Origin: Polyangia bacterium
Lineage (GTDB): Bacteria > Myxococcota_A > Polyangia > Polyangiales > JAUICN01
DNA length: 64,000 nt
Assembly: GCA_030427835.1 (NCBI GenBank)
Contig: JAUICN010000010.1
Coordinates: forward strand, 1-64,000
Direction: 5' to 3'
The notes below the pieces were generated by a model. The model saw nothing but the letters and a program-made list of their open reading frames with translations, ran no database searches and was not told the origin of the DNA. Below are positions 53,185 to 63,954 of the stretch, piece after piece (position 1 is the first letter of the stretch; every line of letters begins with the position of its first letter). A program made the position numbers and the translations under genes.

Positions 53185-55169
53185 CGTACGATCCCTTCGA
53201 TGACCTGAAGCGCAAGATCGGTCCGGCCAAAAGGAGGCATGATGTAGGCACCCTGAACGCGATCCTTGACGGCCTCCAGCATCTCGCGCGCAATGGCCAC
53301 GCCTTCCCGACGGCCCGGATCGCCCGAGCCCGCACGTCCCATACGCTCACGCACGCCTGTGGGTATGCGCATGCCTGGAACCTCGTTGTGAATGAACTCG
53401 GCGTTCTTGGCACTGGCCAAGGGAAGCAAACCCACCAGTACCGGGATCCCTAGGGGTTCGGCCACCTTGAGAAAACGATCGAGTACGTCTGGATCGTAGA
53501 CAGGTTGGGTCATGATCATCTCGGCACCTGCCTGTACCTTTGCGTGCAGCCGGCGAACTTCGCGATCGAAATCCACCGCCGCGGGTTCCGCACCCGTGGC
53601 ACAGAAGAACGATGTGGCTGCTTGCAAGGGTTTGCCCCCTGGATCACGACCGTGGTTGAGGCCGTTCACCACCCGAAGCAACCCAATGGAATCGGTGTCG
53701 TACACAGCGGAGGCATCCGGGAAGTCGCCCATTTTGGGTGGATCACCTGTGATGACCACCAGATTGCGCAGCCCCAGTTCGTGGGACGCCATGAGATGGG
53801 CCACGAGACCCAGCAGGTTTCGATCCCTGGTGGTGACGTGCATGAGACTGGGCATTCCAAGTTGGTCTTGAATGCGTAGGCAAAGCGCCATATTGCCCAT
53901 ACGCACGCTTGCCCTGGGGCCGTCGGCCACGTTGATCACGTCTACCCCGCCCTCCTGAAGGGTTCTTGCGCTGCGAAGGGCACGGGACAGGTCCATCCCC
54001 GCAGGGGGGTTGATTTCCACCGATACAACAAACTGTTTTCCAAGTTTGGCGGGCAGTGGCCCCTTTTTTTCCGTGGGAACGACCTCAACCCCTGGGGCTG
54101 CCGTGCCTTCCTGGGCGACTTGGGCTGGACGGCCACCTGGGGACACGACGGAAGGGGCACCGCTAGGGGTAGGAGCACTGCTGCGAGCAGGGTCGCGCGC
54201 TCCGCCTCCCCCGGATTCGGTGGGATGGCTTCCCACCATGCGCGCGGCAGCGGCGATTTTACGAATGTGATCGGGCGTGGTTCCACAGCAACCACCGACG
54301 GCGGAAATCCCTGCCTTGAATAGGCGACGGGCATAGAGCTGAAAGTATTCGGGTGTTGCCATGTAGGCGAAACGGCCGTCCACGCGCTTTGGCAACCCCG
54401 CATTGGGAACCGCCACCACAGGCACACCTGGGGATCCCATGCGAATGACCATTTCGTACACTCCAGCGGGACCGTCCGCACAATTGACGCCAATGGCGGT
54501 GGCGCCCCACCGAACCATGGAATCGGCGACCGCCTCGGGGGGAGTGCCGTCTGCCAGGGTTCCCTGTGGATCAAAGGAAACGCAAGCGATGACAGGAAAC
54601 GTCGTTTGGAGTTCGCGAACGGCATCAAGCGCGAGCTGCAACTCCTGGGGCTGCCGAAACGTCTCGAGCACCAAACCATCCACGCCACATTCGACCAGTA
54701 TCTGGGCCTGCTCCAGAAATCCCTCGCGGGCCTGATCGGTGGAGGGGTTGGCTCTGTCTCCAAACAGCATTCCAGTGGGCCCCATGGATCCCAGTACCCA
54801 TCCGTTTGGATTGGAGGTCCTGGCGAGTTGAATGCCGGCCACGTTGATGTCTCTGACCTTGTTTTCCAGGCCGTGGGGGCGAAGCCGAAACCGGTTGGCG
54901 CCAAAGGTGTTGGCGGTGACCACCTGGGCGCCCGCGGCGACGTACTCGCCATGGACCTGGGCGACGAGGTTTGCTTGGTCCAGGTTGGCCGCGTCCATGC
55001 TGCGGGAATAGAGCAACCCCTTGGAGTACAGGGCCGTGCCCATGGCACCGTCCAACACGAGGCCGCCGGAGGCCAGTGCGTCACTCAAGTTCTGCCTGGG
55101 GCTCTGCCCGTGGAACGGCCCCGGAATGTTCTGTTCAGGCTTGCCTGGTGTTGTGTCCGCCGAAGTCAT
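53181..55169 (-). CDS. Bifunctional homocysteine S-methyltransferase / methylenetetrahydrofolate reductase
   Basis: A 662-residue fusion. Residues of about 25-320 are a homocysteine methyltransferase with zinc ligands in 'IGVNCADGPAG' and 'AVGGCCGTTPDHIRKI'. A Pro/Ala/Gly/Ser linker (about 325-375) joins it to a MetF-like flavoprotein from about 385 ('FVVSVEINPPAGMDLSRAL', 'NLVVITGDPPKMGDFPDAS'). The fusion, known from Bacillus YitJ-type proteins, would make methyl-THF and use a methyl donor to form methionine. It heads a four-gene overlapping operon. Full length for the family. Confidence 0.93.
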   Translation of the reverse strand: MTSADTTPGKPEQNIPGPFHGQSPRQNLSDALASGGLVLDGAMGTALYSKGLLYSRSMDAANLDQANLVAQVHGEYVAAGAQVVTANTFGANRFRLRPHGLENKVRDINVAGIQLARTSNPNGWVLGSMGPTGMLFGDRANPSTDQAREGFLEQAQILVECGVDGLVLETFRQPQELQLALDAVRELQTTFPVIACVSFDPQGTLADGTPPEAVADSMVRWGATAIGVNCADGPAGVYEMVIRMGSPGVPVVAVPNAGLPKRVDGRFAYMATPEYFQLYARRLFKAGISAVGGCCGTTPDHIRKIAAAARMVGSHPTESGGGGARDPARSSAPTPSGAPSVVSPGGRPAQVAQEGTAAPGVEVVPTEKKGPLPAKLGKQFVVSVEINPPAGMDLSRALRSARTLQEGGVDVINVADGPRASVRMGNMALCLRIQDQLGMPSLMHVTTRDRNLLGLVAHLMASHELGLRNLVVITGDPPKMGDFPDASAVYDTDSIGLLRVVNGLNHGRDPGGKPLQAATSFFCATGAEPAAVDFDREVRRLHAKVQAGAEMIMTQPVYDPDVLDRFLKVAEPLGIPVLVGLLPLASAKNAEFIHNEVPGMRIPTGVRERMGRAGSGDPGRREGVAIAREMLEAVKDRVQGAYIMPPFGRTDLALQVIEGIVR

Positions 55170-55217
55170 CCTGGGAGTTCACTACCATCGAATGGGGGAA
55201 GTTTCACCGGCTCACCC

Positions 55218-56243
55218 CTAATTGTTGAGGGCGCCGTCCTGTATCCATTGTCGAATGGCCGCGATATGCTGGCTGGAAAGGGCTGTTCCGGTGGGCATGG
55301 GATCACCGCAAACGGGATCGCCTGCAGTGGTGGATCCATCCACCTTGTGGATCAGCAGGGAATCGTCAGGGTTGCCCGCAACGACGCGCGTGGTGCCTGA
55401 GGATGCGCAGTCTTGCCCCGCGGAAGCCATGCCTACCAGGGCGGCGTAGGCCACAGCGGCGGAGCCTAGGTCCAACTGGCTTTCTTCTACGAAGTCGACT
55501 CCACCTGAACTGTGGCAATCCACACACTGGGGAACAAACACCTTGGTGTAGATGTCTTGCCACGTGGGGTTCACCACCTGGGCCGAGCTGCGAACGTAAC
55601 AGTCGCCGACTTCGCCACCGGGGCACATGGCGCCCTCTGGACGACCGGGCCCGCTGTCACTTGTGCGCTCCACCACGGGGGCCCCGCAGGAAAGCCAATT
55701 CTTAAGCATGTCTCTGCCCTTCTTGGAGGCCAGTGCGGGAAGGGGATCGCCGTCCGTGTTGAGGTAGGAAAGTTCAGCCACCGCCTCCTCGCCCGCTCTT
55801 CCAGGTGGCATGGTGCCGTTCTCTACTTCCTCAAAGATGGCAAAGCGATGGTCGAATACCTTGGTTCGGCCCCGACGAAGCGATGCAATGTCGTCCGTGT
55901 CGGGCACGGTGTCGTCGCTGGTTCTGGAGCCCACCATATCGAAATCTAGATCCCCAGGCGCACCGACCCGCAGCTCGGAGTTGGCCGACTGGGAGTGGCA
56001 GACGGACCCGTTACCACAGGTGGTCTGGGTGAGGGCCTGCCCCCCGTAGGCCGGGAACCCGGACAAATCAAAATACACTTCCTGGGCGGACTCTTCGTCG
56101 CATTGCCCTAGGTCCACGGGGTTGCATGCACATGCCAGGCACAAAAGGGTTGCCGCAGAAACAAGCGGCCCGGGGCTGGGGCGCCTGGGAGCAGTGAGTG
56201 AACGGGAAACAAATGGCAGGGTCGTCATGTTGCTGTTTGCCAT
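55218..56243 (-). CDS. Cytochrome c-type lipoprotein
   Basis: About 341 residues from the ATG at 56243 (Met at 56228 also possible); the longer frame runs under the sctV end and is unlikely. The signal ends 'ATLLCLACACNP', a probable lipobox. A classical haem motif CVDCH lies in 'VFVPQCVDCHSSGG', with a late Met (GDPMPTG) as likely axial ligand, as in planctomycete-type cytochrome c domains. An earlier 'CGNGSVCHS' is an unusual CxxxxCH that may or may not hold haem. It would be a periplasmic or surface electron carrier. It follows sctV by 49 bases but is probably unrelated in function. Confidence 0.8.
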   Translation of the reverse strand: MANSNMTTLPFVSRSLTAPRRPSPGPLVSAATLLCLACACNPVDLGQCDEESAQEVYFDLSGFPAYGGQALTQTTCGNGSVCHSQSANSELRVGAPGDLDFDMVGSRTSDDTVPDTDDIASLRRGRTKVFDHRFAIFEEVENGTMPPGRAGEEAVAELSYLNTDGDPLPALASKKGRDMLKNWLSCGAPVVERTSDSGPGRPEGAMCPGGEVGDCYVRSSAQVVNPTWQDIYTKVFVPQCVDCHSSGGVDFVEESQLDLGSAAVAYAALVGMASAGQDCASSGTTRVVAGNPDDSLLIHKVDGSTTAGDPVCGDPMPTGTALSSQHIAAIRQWIQDGALNN

Positions 56244-56292
56244 GCTACTGCATTTTGTGTGCTTTGGGGCCCCATCGAAATGGCACTGCAGA

Positions 56293-58425
56293 TCAGATAG
56301 AAATTCGAGCCAGGGGTTCCACCTGAATCTCCGGGTCCAGTTCTTGGTACCCGAGAACCACCAGGTCTGGAAACTCCACTTCCAGCAGCTTCCTGACAAA
56401 TCTTCGCACATCGGATTGGGTGACGATGACCGGTGGTGGAGGTTGTACTTGCGCAGGTGCACTTTGCAGCTCTCCTGTGCTGTCGACGTCGCTTTCTGAA
56501 ACACGGGCTTCTGAACCGTGGGCAGTGGCGCTTTTGGCAACCGCAGCACGTATGGCAGCGACCACGTCCTGGGCCTCATCCGGAGCAAGTGCAAGATAGC
56601 TCCCGGAGGCAGTTTTCTGGATGGCGCCGCGGATCACCTGTTCGATTTCCGGGTCCAACAGGTAGACTGGAAGCACACCTGCCTGGCTCCAGCGAAAGGA
56701 AATTTGGCGTTTGAGTTGGCTTCGGACCAACTCCGTGAGCTGCACGGGCTCCCGTTCGGTGGGGGCAAACATGGCCAGAGCTTCGAGCACCTCACGGAAG
56801 GGGCGAATGCTTACCCGTTCATCCACAAGGCGGCGCAACACGTCGGCGAGCAGTGCCAAAGGCACCGGTTTTGGCACCACGTGCCGTACCAGCGCGGGGT
56901 ACACACCCTCCAAGCGATCCAACATGGCCTGGGTTTCCTCCAGACCTACCCATTCTTTGGCACGACGGCGAGCCACGACACCGAGGTGATCCACAATGAT
57001 CTCGCTTGCGGCTTCTGGGGAGGAAACCAGGGAATGCGCCACCTGGGAATGCGCCACCTGGGAATTGCCGGTGGGGATCTGGCCATGGGCGGCGCGGGTT
57101 TCCTGAAACCACAGCTGGTATTCGCCCGGCGCGAGTGCGGGCGCACGACGAATGGAGATTTGGGGCATTTGTATGCCCAGTTCCGAAAATAGATCTGCCC
57201 GGAGCTGTTGCACGGGAACATCCATCTGGGGGAAGTCTGAGGGCAAGGCTGCTGCACCTCCGGTGGATGGGGGTATGGTCAGAAGGTCCGCCAGATCCGA
57301 CGACAGCTCCACCGACACCGGCAATACCCAGGGAACCCAGCTTCCCGGTGCCTGTTCGTCCATGGAGGGTTGGGGGCCGCCCAGGCCCGACGGGGCCGCG
57401 CCATCCATGCCAGGCCCCACGCCAACAAAGGCCAGGGCAGAGGCCTTGACCCCTGAGGAAGCCATGGACCGGTACGCCATGACGAGCATGACGGCCGCAA
57501 GAGCTAGAAACGGAAGGACCGGTAGGCCGGGAACGATGGCCAATGCAATGAAGAAAACCGCCGCAATGCGAAGGGTCTTTGGATTTCCAAACACCTGGCG
57601 GGCGATGTCGCTCCCGAGGGAAGAATCCTCCTGCTCCGACGAGACTCGAGTCACGACCAGACCTGCGGCGGTAGAAATGAGCAGGGAGGGAATTTGAGAT
57701 ACAAGCCCGTCTCCGATGGTGAGCAGCCCATAGGTTTGCAGGGCTTCCACCACAGGCATGGAGGACATGCCTACCCCGATGGCAAGGCCACCGAGGATGT
57801 TGATGACGGTGACAATGATGCCGGCAATGGCATCCCCCTTCACAAACTTCATGGCGCCGTCCATGGAACCGTAGAATTCGCTTTCCCTCTGGAGCACTCC
57901 TCGGCGGCGGCGCGCTTCAGATTGATCGATGGCCCCAGAACGGAGTTCTGCATCGATGCTCATTTGCTTGCCGGGCATGGCATCCAAGGTAAACCGCGCA
58001 CCCACTTCGGCGACGCGCTCCGACCCCTTGGCCACCACGAGAAACTGAATGAGCGTGAGAATAAGAAACACGACAGCACCCACCACGTAGTTTCCTCGAA
58101 CCACGAAATGCCCAAAGGCGTGAATCACGTCACCCGCATCGGCCTGGAGAAGGATGAGCCGGGTGGAAGAAACATTCAGGGCAAGGCGGTAGAGCGTAGT
58201 CACCAGCAAAACGGTGGGAAAAGCGGTGAACTCCAATCCGCTCCTTACGAATAGGGCCACCAGCATCATCAGAACGCCCAGGGCCACGTTGGTAGCCAGA
58301 AGCATATCCAACAGGGCCGTGGGTAGGGGCAGGATCATCATGCCCACCATGAGCATGACGAACACCGCCAGGGTGACGTCTGCCCAGACGTTTTTGGATT
58401 TCCCTACACCTGTCGTACTCGCCAT
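56293..58425 (-). CDS. sctV: Type III secretion export gate protein SctV (FHIPEP family)
   Basis: A 710-residue inner-membrane protein. The N-terminal half has about eight helices and the family signature ('LFVRSGLEFTAFPTVLLVTT', 'RLALNVSSTRLIL'). The loop 'KGSERVAEVGARFTLDAMPG' with 'GAMKFVKGDAIAGI' is closer to virulence-type SctV than to flagellar FlhA. The C-terminal half is the cytoplasmic ring domain; a 15-bp in-frame repeat (QVAHSQVAHS) sits in it at about residues 455-475. All other T3SS genes (sctN, sctR, S, T, U, secretin) are absent from the window, so this gate is either part of a dispersed system or a remnant. Confidence 0.94.
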   Translation of the reverse strand: MASTTGVGKSKNVWADVTLAVFVMLMVGMMILPLPTALLDMLLATNVALGVLMMLVALFVRSGLEFTAFPTVLLVTTLYRLALNVSSTRLILLQADAGDVIHAFGHFVVRGNYVVGAVVFLILTLIQFLVVAKGSERVAEVGARFTLDAMPGKQMSIDAELRSGAIDQSEARRRRGVLQRESEFYGSMDGAMKFVKGDAIAGIIVTVINILGGLAIGVGMSSMPVVEALQTYGLLTIGDGLVSQIPSLLISTAAGLVVTRVSSEQEDSSLGSDIARQVFGNPKTLRIAAVFFIALAIVPGLPVLPFLALAAVMLVMAYRSMASSGVKASALAFVGVGPGMDGAAPSGLGGPQPSMDEQAPGSWVPWVLPVSVELSSDLADLLTIPPSTGGAAALPSDFPQMDVPVQQLRADLFSELGIQMPQISIRRAPALAPGEYQLWFQETRAAHGQIPTGNSQVAHSQVAHSLVSSPEAASEIIVDHLGVVARRRAKEWVGLEETQAMLDRLEGVYPALVRHVVPKPVPLALLADVLRRLVDERVSIRPFREVLEALAMFAPTEREPVQLTELVRSQLKRQISFRWSQAGVLPVYLLDPEIEQVIRGAIQKTASGSYLALAPDEAQDVVAAIRAAVAKSATAHGSEARVSESDVDSTGELQSAPAQVQPPPPVIVTQSDVRRFVRKLLEVEFPDLVVLGYQELDPEIQVEPLARISI

Positions 58426-58453
58426 GGCCCTCCCCTACTCGATTATGAGACTG

Positions 58454-59050
58454 CTATTCAAGTGCACGCCGACCCTCAAATGCGCGCCCCAGTGTGACCT
58501 GGTCGGTGAACTCCAACTCGCCCCCGTGGGGGACACCGCTTGCGATCCGCGACACCCGGACTCCCGTGGAGCGAAGCCCCTGGGCCACGTACAGGGCGGT
58601 GGCTTCACCTTCCACGCTCAGGGGCGTGGCCACCACCACCTCCTGGACGGCATCTTCCTGAATGCGCTGGATGAGCCCGGCCAGGGGGAGTTTCTCCGGG
58701 CCCATGCCCTCCAGGGGAGCAAGCAACCCGTGGACCACATGGTACCGACCACGAAAACTGCCTGCCCGCTCCACCGCCATGAGGTCGGGCACTCGCGCGA
58801 CCAGGCAAAGCAAGCGCGCATCCCGATTGGGATCCCTGCAAATGTGGCACTCATCCTGGGCGTCGTAGTTTCCGCAACGTACACAGCGGCGTACTTTCTC
58901 GTGGAGTTCCCCCAGGGAAACGGCAAGGGCTGCGGCGTAGGCTGGATCATCTTCCAGAATGGAAAATACGTGGCGGAGGGCCGTGCGGTCCCCCACGCCA
59001 GGCAACCGCGACAACAGCTCCACAAGACGTTGGATGGGGCTGTTGTTCAT
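58454..59050 (-). CDS. recR: Recombination protein RecR
   Basis: A 198-residue clamp-like partner of RecO. It has the helix-hairpin-helix 'LSRLPGVGDRTALRHVFSIL', the C4 zinc motif 'CVRCGNYDAQDECHIC', and the Toprim domain 'LCLVARVPDLMAVERAGSFR' with 'VVVATPLSVEGEATALYVAQ'. The ATG overlaps the dnaX stop (ATGA). The YbaB/EbfC gene that often sits between dnaX and recR is absent. Confidence 0.98.
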   Translation of the reverse strand: MNNSPIQRLVELLSRLPGVGDRTALRHVFSILEDDPAYAAALAVSLGELHEKVRRCVRCGNYDAQDECHICRDPNRDARLLCLVARVPDLMAVERAGSFRGRYHVVHGLLAPLEGMGPEKLPLAGLIQRIQEDAVQEVVVATPLSVEGEATALYVAQGLRSTGVRVSRIASGVPHGGELEFTDQVTLGRAFEGRRALE

Positions 59051-60894
59051 TTGCTTCCGTCCAGGGCTCCCTGTTCCACCGAAACGCGCAGTTGTTCCTG
59101 CCCGCTTGAGAATACCTCAAGGGCATCGTTCACCACGGGATGGGTGCGTGCCTGTTGTTCCACTTCCTGCAGGCGCTGTTCCCGCCGTTGGGCCGCCTGT
59201 TGGGCCAGGGTGTTGCCCTGCCGTGCCGCGAGTTCTTTCACCAACTCGACCTTCACTTCTGGGGTGCTCCCCAATAATGAGCTGGCCAATAGTGAGCTGG
59301 CGGCCTCCTGGATCGCCTCAACGGAGTCCTTGTCCTGGGCCTGGCGACCGAAGAAGGACGTTTCTTCGAACTCCACCACCACCCGTTCTGGGGTCACGTG
59401 ACGGGGAACGCCGTGTTCGAGAATGGCCCCGAGAGCCGGCCGTTGTTGACGGACCTGCTGAACAACCTGCTCCCAAAGATCGTGCGGTTCACTCCCATCG
59501 AGCACCGCAGACGGAACCCGTGAACTGGGTGTCTCTGGAGCTGCGGCAACCTCTGGAGCTGGGGCAACCTCTGGAGCTGCGGTGGTCTCCGCGCCGGAGG
59601 AAACTTCCGGTGCAGCGGCGGATTTGGGAGTTGAGGAAACTTGTGGAGTGGAAGGTTGGGCCTTGGAGCTTCTAGGGGCCTGGGGTTTTCCGGGAGGTTG
59701 AGAAGCTCCTGGAGGTTGGGGTTCTGTTGGTGCACTGGGATTGCTTCCGAGGCGGCGTTCCAACTGTTCAAGCCGTGCCAGAAGACTCGCCATGTCTAAC
59801 AAACGTGGTCGGGTGGCCATGCGGATAAGGCCCATATCCAAGCTGACGTGGGCGAGACGCGCGCGCCCCACTTCTTCCGCCAGTTGGTTGAAGCCTGAAA
59901 ATAATCGCTGAAGCTCCAGGGGTGTGCTCTTTTCGCCCATCTTCTGGAGCCGGGAGAGCTGGTCGGTAGACAAACCCGTCAGCGACGCCGCCTCGTTGTT
60001 GCTGACCCGCACCAACACAAGGTCGCGAGCCACGGTGAGCAACTGCTGGGCAAACTGGAAAGGATCCACCCCATGTTCCGCGCGATCCCGGTTGTGTCGG
60101 GTCAAGGTGTCCATATCCCCCGCAAGGATCGCTTCAACCGTGGCGTACACCCGCTCCGAGGATGCGACACCCAGGGCGGTGCACACCTCAGCACCAACGA
60201 GTGTTCCTTCCGAGAATGCGATGGCCTGATCCAATAGGGTAAGGGCATCGCGAAGGGACCCTTGCGCCTCCCTGGCGATGGTGAGTACCGCGTCGTCATC
60301 CGCCTCGATGTTTTCGATGGCTAGGATTTCACGAATGCGTTTGGCCATGGTGGCCGCGGGAATGAGCCTGAAATCGTGACGTTGGCACCGTGAACGAATG
60401 GTGATGGGCACCTTGTGCGATTCGGTGGTCGCGAAAATGAACTTGATGTGGTCGGGCGGCTCTTCCAGGGTCTTGAGGAACGCATTGAACGCTCCACCGG
60501 AGAGCATGTGGACCTCGTCTACGATGACCACGCGGTACCGATCCCGCGTGGGTGGAAACGGTAGGGTTTCCTGGAGCTTGCGAACGTCATCCACGCTGTT
60601 GTTGGAGGCGCCGTCGATTTCGAGCACGTCCATGTCGCGGCCCGCCGTGATGTCCTTGCAAGGGTCGCAGGCGTTGCAAGGTTCCGGTGTGGGCCCCTTG
60701 ACGCAATTGAGGGCCTTGGCGAGTAAACGGGCGGAGGTGGTTTTTCCCACGCCTCGCACACCGGTGAACAGGAACGCGTGGGCGACCCGATCGGTTTCAA
60801 TGGCCCGACCTAGGGTGCGGGCCACGTGATCCTGGCCCACGAGATCCGAAAAGACTTGGGGGCGATACTTCCGCGCAAGAACGGTGTACGACAT
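59047..60894 (-). CDS. dnaX: DNA polymerase III subunit gamma/tau
   Basis: A 615-residue clamp-loader ATPase. 'YTVLARKYRPQVFSDLVGQD' starts the protein; Walker A is 'GVRGVGKTTSARLLAKALNC', the zinc module 'CNACDPCKDI', and the DExx box 'VVIVDEVHMLSGGAFNAFLK'. From about residue 380 a variable tail rich in Pro, Ala, Thr and Glu contains in-frame tandem repeats (APEVAPAPEVAAAPE; ASSLLASSLLGS). The ATG at 60894 is preferred to one seven codons upstream. It is coupled to recR. Confidence 0.98.
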   Translation of the reverse strand: MSYTVLARKYRPQVFSDLVGQDHVARTLGRAIETDRVAHAFLFTGVRGVGKTTSARLLAKALNCVKGPTPEPCNACDPCKDITAGRDMDVLEIDGASNNSVDDVRKLQETLPFPPTRDRYRVVIVDEVHMLSGGAFNAFLKTLEEPPDHIKFIFATTESHKVPITIRSRCQRHDFRLIPAATMAKRIREILAIENIEADDDAVLTIAREAQGSLRDALTLLDQAIAFSEGTLVGAEVCTALGVASSERVYATVEAILAGDMDTLTRHNRDRAEHGVDPFQFAQQLLTVARDLVLVRVSNNEAASLTGLSTDQLSRLQKMGEKSTPLELQRLFSGFNQLAEEVGRARLAHVSLDMGLIRMATRPRLLDMASLLARLEQLERRLGSNPSAPTEPQPPGASQPPGKPQAPRSSKAQPSTPQVSSTPKSAAAPEVSSGAETTAAPEVAPAPEVAAAPETPSSRVPSAVLDGSEPHDLWEQVVQQVRQQRPALGAILEHGVPRHVTPERVVVEFEETSFFGRQAQDKDSVEAIQEAASSLLASSLLGSTPEVKVELVKELAARQGNTLAQQAAQRREQRLQEVEQQARTHPVVNDALEVFSSGQEQLRVSVEQGALDGSK

Positions 60895-60965
60895 GCAGGC
60901 TAGGCACCGTACCATCGCGGCGGCGCCTGTCCATGAACATGTGTGTGCATCGACCGCTTCGGGGT

Positions 60966-61886
60966 TTAGGCCTCGGCGGCTTCTGGGGTGCCGCCCGGGG
61001 CGGTGATCTTGATCTCCCCGTTCAGTACGGGTGAATCTCCCGCGTAGTCATAGATCCCAAGCTGGGTTTTTCGACCAAGTTGCCCCGCCAGCACAAGACG
61101 GCTCAACAGGGCAGGCACCTTGTAGCGCCCGTCGCCCAATTCCCGATCCATCGTTTTGGCCATGGCGTGCACCACATCGAGGCCAATCAGATCCGAAAGG
61201 GCAAGGGGGCCCATGGGATGCCCACACCCCAGGGTCATGGCCTGATCGATGGCCTGTGCGCTCGCAATGCCGGCCTCGAGGGATTCTATCCCGTGCAGCA
61301 GGTAGGGCACGAGCAGGCGATTCACTACATATCCAGGGCTCGGCGCGACCTGGACTGGCACCTTACCGATACGCTCGCAAAAGGCCTTCGCACTTTCGCG
61401 GACACCGGGTGCGGTGGCTTCCACGGTGCTGAGTTCTACCAGCTTCATGACAGGCACCGGGTTGAAAAAATGCAGGGCAACGAACTGGGCGGGCCGACTC
61501 AGGTTGCTCGCCAGGGATTCCAGGGGCAACGAAGAGGTGTTGCTGGCAAGGATGGCGCCAGGGCTAAGCTGTTGTTCGATCTTTTGTAACAATGTAATTT
61601 TGGCTTCAGGTGCCTCCACCGCAGACTCAATCACCAGGTCGCAGTCGGAAAGGTCGCTAAGTTCCGTGGTGTATCGAACTCGGCCAAGAATGGCATCTCG
61701 ATCGGCTTCGCTGATTTTGCCCTTACGTACACGCCGGTCGAGGGAGCGGGCGAGCTTTTCACGGGCGGGGGATACATCACCACCAGTGGCTTTGACTGCA
61801 ACGACCTGGAGCCCACGAGAAGCGACGTTCTCTACGATTCCTGATCCCATCAACCCACAACCCACAACTCCTACCTGTTCAATCAT
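60966..61886 (-). CDS. 3-hydroxybutyryl/3-hydroxyacyl-CoA dehydrogenase
   Basis: A 306-residue NAD(P)-dependent enzyme oxidising 3-hydroxyacyl-CoA or reducing acetoacetyl-CoA. The Rossmann motif is 'VGVVGCGLMGSGIVENVASR'; the catalytic His and Asn lie in 'FVALHFFNPVPVMKLVEL' and the downstream 'PGYVVNRLLVPYLLHGIESL'. The C-terminal helical domain is complete. The ATG at 61886 is preceded by AGGAG and GAGAG. It may serve butyrate-type or beta-oxidation pathways; no partner gene is next to it. Confidence 0.95.
   Translation of the reverse strand: MIEQVGVVGCGLMGSGIVENVASRGLQVVAVKATGGDVSPAREKLARSLDRRVRKGKISEADRDAILGRVRYTTELSDLSDCDLVIESAVEAPEAKITLLQKIEQQLSPGAILASNTSSLPLESLASNLSRPAQFVALHFFNPVPVMKLVELSTVEATAPGVRESAKAFCERIGKVPVQVAPSPGYVVNRLLVPYLLHGIESLEAGIASAQAIDQAMTLGCGHPMGPLALSDLIGLDVVHAMAKTMDRELGDGRYKVPALLSRLVLAGQLGRKTQLGIYDYAGDSPVLNGEIKITAPGGTPEAAEA

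Positions 61887-63954
<2,068 letters not shown>

Noticed and set aside
55860-56594. Longer frame of the cytochrome lipoprotein reaching to 56594
   Set aside because: It would overlap the sctV 3' end on the same strand by 300 bases and lacks a signal peptide; the start at 56243 gives a proper lipoprotein signal.
56446-57697. + strand frames opposite sctV
   Set aside because: No ribosome sites or recognisable domains; the sctV reading is full length and family-like.
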